From Ramazzottius varieornatus (Eukaryota; Tardigrada; Eutardigrada; Parachela; Ramazzottiidae), in assembly GCA_001949185.1 (NCBI GenBank), contig BDGG01000013.1, positions 540,408-604,407 on the forward strand: DNA of 64,000 nucleotides. The letters are read 5' to 3'. A program made the position numbers and the translations under genes. A model generated the notes under the pieces. The model made no database searches. It was not told where the DNA came from and saw nothing but the letters and a program-made list of their open reading frames with translations. How positions within the stretch are numbered: the stretch's first letter is position 1; each line of letters opens with the position of its first letter. Below, piece by piece: positions 60,672 to 64,000 of this stretch.

Positions 60672-60905
60672 GTGTGATGAAAGTCCCACTGTAGCTAAAA
60701 TGAACTGCAACGTCACACATAAGCGCAGCACCCGATCAGAACTTTGAACGGTTGGGGTGCCACCATGCTTCTCAATGCTAACTAACCGTAACTCCCATTA
60801 CGCTATTTGCCGAAAATAAGGGGAGCTCCGGAAAGCATATTGTAGTTACCAGTTACGAAATGGGGCGGAGCAAGCCCTTACTACAGTCGGAAAGTGAACA
60901 GGAAT
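60672..60905. repeat. dispersed repeat family R4, copy 2 (uninterrupted)
   Basis: Homologous to 46795-47195 but without the MITE, so it shows the empty site. Confidence 0.7.
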
Positions 60906-61148
60906 CCCACGGAAAATCAGGTATGTTCGATGAAGGCCGTTTTTGTATTTAACTCCCGTGTCGTTTGGGGTAAGCGATTTAATACAAAGGGCATCCGCGA
61001 AGGAATAGAATGGTCCAGTTTTGTATTCCGATCGACGTTGTTTCGGTAATACGAAAATTACCTACAAAACAATACATCCTTCGTATTCCTCCTGGGATAT
61101 GAGGCGTAAGTGGCATACAAAAGTTTTTTTTCTTTGATTGATGCTTAC

Positions 61149-61367
61149 CGATAGGCTGAAGTTTCTGATATACACTTGGTTGGACGGCGTCAGCCCATCT
61201 GACAGATGTATGCGCCACGTGTCAACGGAGGTTCCGGACTTGGGATTATACCGTCCGGCAACTATAAAGGTCTCGCGTGTACCGAAAACTTTCTCCATCA
61301 GTTCTGAAGCAAAAAGCTGCCGTTCTGCTGCGACAACTCTTTCTTTCAAGAGTAGCAACAAGTTTCC
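61149..61367 (-). CDS. internal exon, possibly coiled-coil/cyclase start of G4
   Basis: 73-codon open exon with good acceptor (TTATTTTAG) and donor (GTAAGC), phase 0 at both ends. It begins with a Leu/Lys/Glu-rich helix (KERVVAAERQLFASELMEKV) followed by SVDTWRIHLSDG, which sits where receptor cyclases have the linker and FSDI motif. If so, it belongs to a degenerate cyclase of G4 upstream on the same strand. A further open exon may start at 61061. Alternative: an unrelated gene. Confidence 0.4.
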
Positions 61368-61369
61368 CT

Positions 61370-63409
61370 AAAATAATGACAGGATAATCATAATTCAAAT
61401 ATCATAGGAAAATTTGATTTTGGTGTTCTTATCAATGTGGGCCATGAGTCAGCATTCGAAAACCGAGATGGCGCCATCATTCCACTAGTACAAACGGAAT
61501 ACAAAACCAGGAAACCCATTGTATTTCTTTCTTGATCCATTGTATTTATTTCTCAATTTCACAGTCTGGTTTTCGGTGGGCGTGGCAGCTTAATCTTTGT
61601 ATTAGTGACGGGCACACCATGTAGCAACACGCAGATCAGCCTGCTCGCTGGCCTGACTCGAGTCGGCCAGGGGTGCTTCGTAGTTCCTCAACCAAGCCTA
61701 CCCCCAGTTCCAATGCGACCACCACTGCAGGCCAGTTTGAAGTTGTTTAGCACCCATTCGTACAAACATCTTTTCAACAAAAGGAAAATCTGGCATATAG
61801 GGAACCATACGGTGGACTATATGGTGAACCGCTGATCTTGTCCAAGATTTGCTCTTCACCAATATGGTGGTTGACTGGAGCTAAAAGCTCACGAGTAAGT
61901 CGTCTGCTTTCCTTGCGCCCTTACTCTTGGCCATGCTGAGAACTGCTGCCACCTTCAAGTCTCTGCCAAGCTTTCTTTGAGTCAGAGTAAATGCCTACCT
62001 GGCCCAACGCAAGTCATTTGCGGATGTTCTATTGAATATTCTGCTGTTTACCACTGATATTCTCTTCTTCCTCAATGGAAACTCCAGATCCCCTTGCGGA
62101 AGGTGTAAAGTGATGTTTCGAACCTCTTAAGGGCTGCCACCAACGAAACGCGAACTTTTCGAGAAAGTTTTTTTCCGCAGTTGATAATACGTATTGCGGC
62201 GCTGTAACAGCTTCCGTCGGAAGCTACAGAAAATAATTTGAACACTAGTTTGGTCATTCCTCACTGGTGTGAGGTTCGGGATATCATTTTGCACCGTCCG
62301 CACGTGGAATCTGGAGTTTCCTTAGATAACGGACCAGTTTTTGGATCGTCTTGTGTGACGCTATACAGGCTATAACACGGGTTCTACGGTGGATGAGGCA
62401 CCTTCGGGAATTCCTCCACCTCCAGGAAGTGGCTATTCGCCGGTCCTCCCGATACTTTGTAGAGAGCTAAGGGCCTCAGCTATCATATAAAAGCATCGTT
62501 TTCGTGATCGGCGAGTGACATGGTCTGAAAGGTCTCTCGTTAGTAGCCGGTTCAACCTCGCAAATGTTTAGGGCGTATCTGGAATCCCTGCTCGTAGGAA
62601 GTATCGGTTCAACTTAGATACCTTCAGCTTTAGCTCGATCAAATACAGAGATGAACCGTATTAGGTTCAGAACTGCTTGGCAAGCAAACCAGTCCTGGCC
62701 ATCGTCACCGGTGTGTAACGGTGCTTCACTTTGACCGCAATTATTACGTATCCGCGCAGGGTTTCCCAGGCGTAGGTGCACGTCCGCAACGCTCCTGAGT
62801 CACCCGCGAACGAAACTAAGACGGTCTCAGGAACCTGAATCACCCTGGTACCCAGAGCTAGCGATGTAAGCGAGCTTCTGGGTCTCTGAGGAACGCAAAA
62901 GTTTCCAGTCTGTATCGCGAGTTAGCGCGCCATCAGCTCATGGTTTATATTTGAGGAAACCCGCTTTATGGTCGAACTGTACTCTAAGTTCCTTGTGTTT
63001 GTTCTGATTTTTTTTTCTCTGTCATGGCTTGCATATCTCTCAACTTGGCTGTGCAGTAAAGATAGGAAGCTACGAAGTACTTTTGTATTTCTATGCGCTC
63101 AACATATATGCTTGGGAGATCTTTGTGTCGCCGAGGGTAGGCAGATATACCCGGGAAACTTTTGAGTCGTTGTGAAAATCAATGGAAATGTCTCCGTGCA
63201 TGCAGGTCAGAGTGGCCCGTCGACAGTCTTGCTCTGGTTAAACTATAATGCGACAACCGACCAGCGATGGAGTGCGCCGTGTGTGAGTATAGGCCTGATT
63301 TTCGCTTTAATAGCGGAGCATTCAGTAGATAACCATTAAAAACCTCTCGGTAATGCTCGTTTCGTTTCCTGAAAGCAGAACCACATTTAGAGGTGAAATA
63401 ATCGCAACG
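61370..63409. other. no supported exon
   Basis: Between the TM exon of G4 and the exon at 61149. If they are one gene, the kinase-homology exons should lie here, but none was recognised. Short frames only. Confidence 0.35.
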
Positions 63410-64000
63410 TAGAGCTGATTTAGTTTTGCGTGAAAAAATACGAACTTTCTCCATTCGAGCGCAGTAACCAACCCGATCAGTAGTACCAGGACCACCGTCA
63501 CGGAACAGGCTGTTTGCACAGTTGCGCCACCTGAGAAAGACGGTACTCACGGTCACTCAACTCCGTTGGTGTCATAATCGGATCATTCAGTTCAGCCCTT
63601 ACTCAGCACTTCCTCGCATAGTTCTCCATGAAACCCACAAAGTGGCGAGTTGGTCGGTGGATGTCCCAGCAGCCAAAATGGCGCATGAAGCTGGTCCATG
63701 CCGAACTTCAATGGATTTACCAACCAAATGGGCTATCAATGAGCCATCGTTAATTGGTGCAAACAACCCTACGTCAGGTTTCTAGCTTGTGCGCTGATGA
63801 CCTACCGTGAGCTGCCGTGTTACGGGGTTGTACTGGTCAACTGTTGTCGCACTACGACGCGCTCCAGTTTGGTCAAAGTAAACTGTTCCAGCTGGCGTTC
63901 GGAAACTGCGATTACGAAAGTACTCAACCAGCATAGCAGACCCGTGGCTCAAGAGCTGTTGAGCAGCGGTCGTGGAACTAGAGTTGACAATTTGTGCTAG
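63410..64000 (-). CDS. ANF-receptor-like protein G4, partial at window edge
   Basis: Exon 64000-63806 (open at the edge; donor GTAGGT) encodes the membrane-proximal part of an ANF-type ectodomain, including LVEYFRNRSF and GTVYFDQTGARRSA, matching the GxVxxDxxGxR pattern of G3. A second exon from 63530 (acceptor CTTTCTCAG) encodes a TM helix (VTVVLVLLIGLVTAL) and a basic start of the cytoplasmic side (EWRKF). Its 3' end near 63410 is not certain, and the exon between the two is unclear. Same strand as G3 and probably its tandem neighbour. Confidence 0.5.

Overview
This window looks like nuclear DNA of an animal. Every convincing gene is split by short GT-AG introns (about 40 to 360 bp in most genes), the protein families are metazoan (class A GPCR, EF-hand rhomboid proteases, a trefoil plus GH31 alpha-glucosidase, natriuretic-peptide/guanylate-cyclase-type receptors, an SLC6 transporter), and the spaces between genes are full of DNA transposons and short inverted-repeat elements. 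No bacterial operon, rRNA or CRISPR was seen. A small ecdysozoan such as a tardigrade would fit, but that is an inference from style and not shown by any marker gene. Exon coordinates were derived by hand from splice signals, reading-frame phase and family resemblance.

Layout. 0-2.5 kb: first exons of a class A GPCR (minus strand). 3.9-8.5 kb: two tandem rhomboid intramembrane proteases (minus) with identical intron phases, one with intact and one with decayed EF-hands. 8.5-12.3 kb: mostly non-coding, with short hairpin repeats and one possible 3' exon. 12.4-18.0 kb: a complete 7-exon type II membrane GH31 alpha-glucosidase (plus). 18.5-36.2 kb: a very long, intron-rich receptor guanylate-cyclase-like gene G1 (minus), with a pogo-like transposon and several MITEs in its introns. 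37-46 kb: repeat-rich gene desert with a dead Tc1 element. 46.3-52.2 kb: complete 14-exon receptor guanylate-cyclase-like gene G2 (plus). 52.6-52.9 kb: a small secreted-protein gene. 53.3-56.3 kb: SLC6 transporter (minus). 56.4-60.2 kb: a third ANF-receptor-type gene G3 with only a short cytoplasmic tail (minus), ending 20 bp from the SLC6 start codon. 61-64 kb: pieces of a fourth such receptor, G4, running off the right edge.

The most unusual theme is the cluster of four ANF/natriuretic-receptor-like genes. The two whose cyclase domains can be read (G1, G2) keep the fold but have lost residues needed for cyclase catalysis, and G3 has no kinase-homology or cyclase domain. The cluster therefore looks like a local expansion of ligand-binding receptors that no longer make cGMP themselves. 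The second theme is mobile DNA: at least five TIR families with TA target duplications, one nested insertion, and a dispersed family of about 50-bp hairpins found repeatedly inside introns. Several coding frames (G1, G3, both transposases) contain apparent single-base frame breaks; in G1 and G3 these could be real decay or assembly indels.
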